Shown here in pieces: positions 63,401 through 64,000 of a stretch of DNA of 64,000 bases. The stretch comes from CAVQBP01 sp963710745. GTDB taxonomy: Bacteria; Bacteroidota; Ignavibacteria; Ignavibacteriales; Ignavibacteriaceae. The notes under the pieces were generated by a model. The model made no database searches. It was not told the DNA's origin and was given only the letters and a program-made list of their open reading frames with translations. The translations under genes were made by a program, and so were the position numbers. The stretch lies in assembly GCA_963710745.1 (NCBI GenBank), contig CAVQBP010000007.1:1-64000 (forward strand), read 5' to 3'. Positions within the stretch are counted from its first letter, which is position 1, and every line of letters begins with the position of its first letter.

Positions 63401-63514
63401 CGGGTATTCACGGACCGGAAGCTGTGTAAAAGAAATGATTCCGAATAAAACAATTGCAAGGCTCATAACTGTTGCAAATACCGGACGTCTTATGGATATG
63501 TCACTAAGTTTCAT
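60401..63514 (-). CDS. RND-family efflux pump inner-membrane transporter
   Basis: A 1037-residue HAE1-type transporter (AcrB/MexB/MdtB fold). It starts KLSDISIRRPVFATVMSLAI, has twelve predicted membrane segments in two halves, the proton-relay pair Asp-Asp in GLVVDDAIVVLENIY, the periplasmic porter loops, and the second-half signature GLVTKNAILIVEFANQQRAQG with its conserved Lys. It exports drugs, dyes or detergents with proton import. AAGGAGTTTTAG precedes the ATG. The gene just upstream encodes the fusion protein; no outer-membrane channel gene lies downstream in the window. Confidence 0.96.
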   Translation of the reverse strand: MKLSDISIRRPVFATVMSLAIVLFGIISFTQLPVREYPDIDPPIISVVSLYRGASSNVVETEITDILEEQFATLEGVKTISSSSSEGGSVITIEFELNRDVNEAANDVRDRVSRVRGNLPQEIDDPIISKVDANAQAIVWLGLSSTHYSDLELSDFADRVLKEKIQRLPGVGSVILGGERKYAMRVWLDPLRMAAHGLTAQDIEAAVRRENAEIPGGRVEGVEREFSVRTRGDLSTPEEFGSIIVSQKGNDIVRLREIADVKVGAEDERTVARWNGKPAIGLGIVKQSKASTVDVADEVRKAIPELSKSLPEGMKLDVAYDSSEFIKESISEVEQTLVIALILVILVVLLFLKSFRATIIPSIAIPISIIGALAAVYFAGFTINILTLLGLVLAIGLVVDDAIVVLENIYRHMEMGKSRWQAAIDGSKEIGFAIVSTTIALVAVFIPLAFLSGNVGRLFNEFGIAVAVAVLISGFVALTLTPMISSQILRPLHGTGKSWASKSFDSFFDKLNIYYEKLLRWTLNHRIIIISGGLAAIVLGIFLFKLLPSELVPVEDRGVGFGVVIAPEGATLKYTDSYVKEIENRLMKLPELDGLFTATGLGFSGPGSVTNSFMFLNLKPRSERKKSQQQIIQELFPQLISIPGVLAFVINPPSLGSTSTSPVEYVLQADSYSELNKAVGIMMSEASKLGYLINMDSDLRLNKPQLDIDIDRERASHLGVSVTDIGSTLETLLGGRIVTDFKRGTKQYDVILQLKPEYRSTPNEIPNIYIRSTGGLVQLANVVKVKKTVAPKELNHYNRIRSATITASLAPGFTLGQALNDLDRIAAEKLPSSIKHEYAGQSLEYKSSSSALYFMFILAIIFIYLVLSAQFESFIHPFTILLSVPLAVFGALLTLFIFGQSLNIYSQIGLIMLIGLVTKNAILIVEFANQQRAQGNTFIDSVVKAATIRLRPILMTSFATIFGILPIAIGLGAGAESRRPLGLAVVGGMLFSTFLTLVIVPVVYTLLARFTSKEELTTKHLEEKNKVIESGNLIPEV

Positions 63515-63599
63515 CTAAAACTCCTTGTTGCATAAATAAAAATTCAAAATTTATGAAAATTGAAATACAGTATAATTACATGAAAAAAATTATCAGCAT

Positions 63600-63642
63600 G
63601 ATTGAATGGATTCCGGCCCCATTCAAATTAATTCATTCAATC
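63600..63642. repeat. inverted repeat between fusion-protein and pump genes
   Basis: GATTGAATG and CATTCAATC, 9 bp each, 25 nt apart, in the 130-bp gap between the membrane-fusion gene stop and the RND gene start. It may form an mRNA hairpin that tunes relative expression (inference). Confidence 0.35.
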
Positions 63643-63644
63643 GT

Positions 63645-64000
63645 TTATTCTGTTTTTCCTACAGCTGTTTCTTCCTGCGAATTAACCGGCATCACCTTTG
63701 CACCATCAAAAAGCTTTTGATGGCCCGCTTTCACTACCTGCATTCCGTCCTGCAATCCATCCACAACCTCGACTATTTTGGCTGTCTGTAAACCGAGCGT
63801 AACAGGAGTAGTAATGACGCTGCTATCCTTATTAACCACAAAAACAAATGATTGGTTGCCGTTTGCAAAAACCGCTTCATTTGGAACTGTCAGAGCATTT
63901 GGTCTTTCGCTCAAAACAGCTGAAATGTTTGCCGACATTCCGGGCCTGAATTTCTGTCCGGGATTTTTTACCCTCGCAACCACATTAACATTTCGGGTTT
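63645..64000 (-). CDS. RND membrane-fusion protein, C-terminal part (runs off window)
   Basis: About 118 residues of the C-terminal half of an HlyD/AcrA-type periplasmic adaptor. The frame is open to the window edge: NVNVVARVKNPGQKFRPGMS is the beta-barrel motif, then ALTVPNEAVFANGNQSFVFV, ITTPVTLGLQTAKIVEVVDG and a short tail. It precedes the RND transporter on the same strand, so both belong to one tripartite pump. The N-terminus lies outside the window. Confidence 0.92.
   Translation of the reverse strand, partial: TRNVNVVARVKNPGQKFRPGMSANISAVLSERPNALTVPNEAVFANGNQSFVFVVNKDSSVITTPVTLGLQTAKIVEVVDGLQDGMQVVKAGHQKLFDGAKVMPVNSQEETAVGKTE

Overview
The window is AT-rich chromosomal DNA from a member of the Bacteroidota/Chlorobi group, most likely Ignavibacteria (inference). 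The evidence is two secreted proteins with type IX secretion (T9SS) type A sorting domains of the 'LSQNYPNPFNP' kind, a long GroES-family co-chaperonin, mitochondrial-type aconitase, a BatA-type von Willebrand protein, DUF3109, and the secreted 'asparagine synthetase B'-labelled family typical of these bacteria. I saw no rRNA, tRNA, CRISPR array, integrase or insertion sequence. Most genes are housekeeping or surface-protein genes in short operons.

Layout. 0.2-6.2 kb: an orphan groES-like gene, then two tandem three-gene cassettes on the minus strand encoding minor-pilin-like proteins in the order V-W-X. Each cassette is preceded by a sigma-54-like -24/-12 element. A degenerate remnant of a third cassette lies just upstream. 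6.4-16.4 kb (plus strand): aconitase, a BatA/VWA membrane protein, hflX overlapping hutH, gatB and lepB. 16.4-22.3 kb (minus): an exported protein of unknown function, hslV-hslU, rpoN flanked by an isoprenylcysteine-methyltransferase-like gene and a DUF3109 gene. 22.5-29.1 kb (plus): carbamate kinase, ornithine carbamoyltransferase, a short-chain dehydrogenase and a giant lamin-tail-domain protein. 29.2-35.9 kb (minus): GH3 beta-glucosidase with a PA14 insert, prfA, a T9SS cargo made of duplicated secreted repeats, and a small exported PDZ protein with no usual start codon. 36-41 kb (plus): ispH, a sugar nucleotidyltransferase, metK and ahcY. 41-53 kb: rnhA, a fumarylacetoacetase-family gene, an exported protein, clpX, a TPR protein, a CocE-type hydrolase, an SPFH/NfeD pair and a second T9SS cargo. 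53.6-60.2 kb (minus): an accessory array of eleven small enzyme-like genes (dihydrofolate-reductase-like, VOC/PhnB, SRPBCC, DUF1801, NTF2-like, GyrI-like), three of which are visibly broken. 60.4-64 kb: an RND efflux pump and the end of its membrane-fusion partner, which runs off the window.

How it fits together. rpoN at 20.3-21.7 kb makes it plausible that the pilin-like cassettes are sigma-54 regulated, although no cognate activator is present here. metK and ahcY form two steps of the methyl cycle. hslUV and clpX are separate proteolysis systems. The arcC-OTC pair could make ATP from citrulline, but no arginine deiminase is present. The points most worth a second look are the duplicated pilin-like cassettes with their promoters and remnant third copy, the decaying small-enzyme array, the 7-bp-period intergenic repeats, and the PDZ gene lacking a canonical start.
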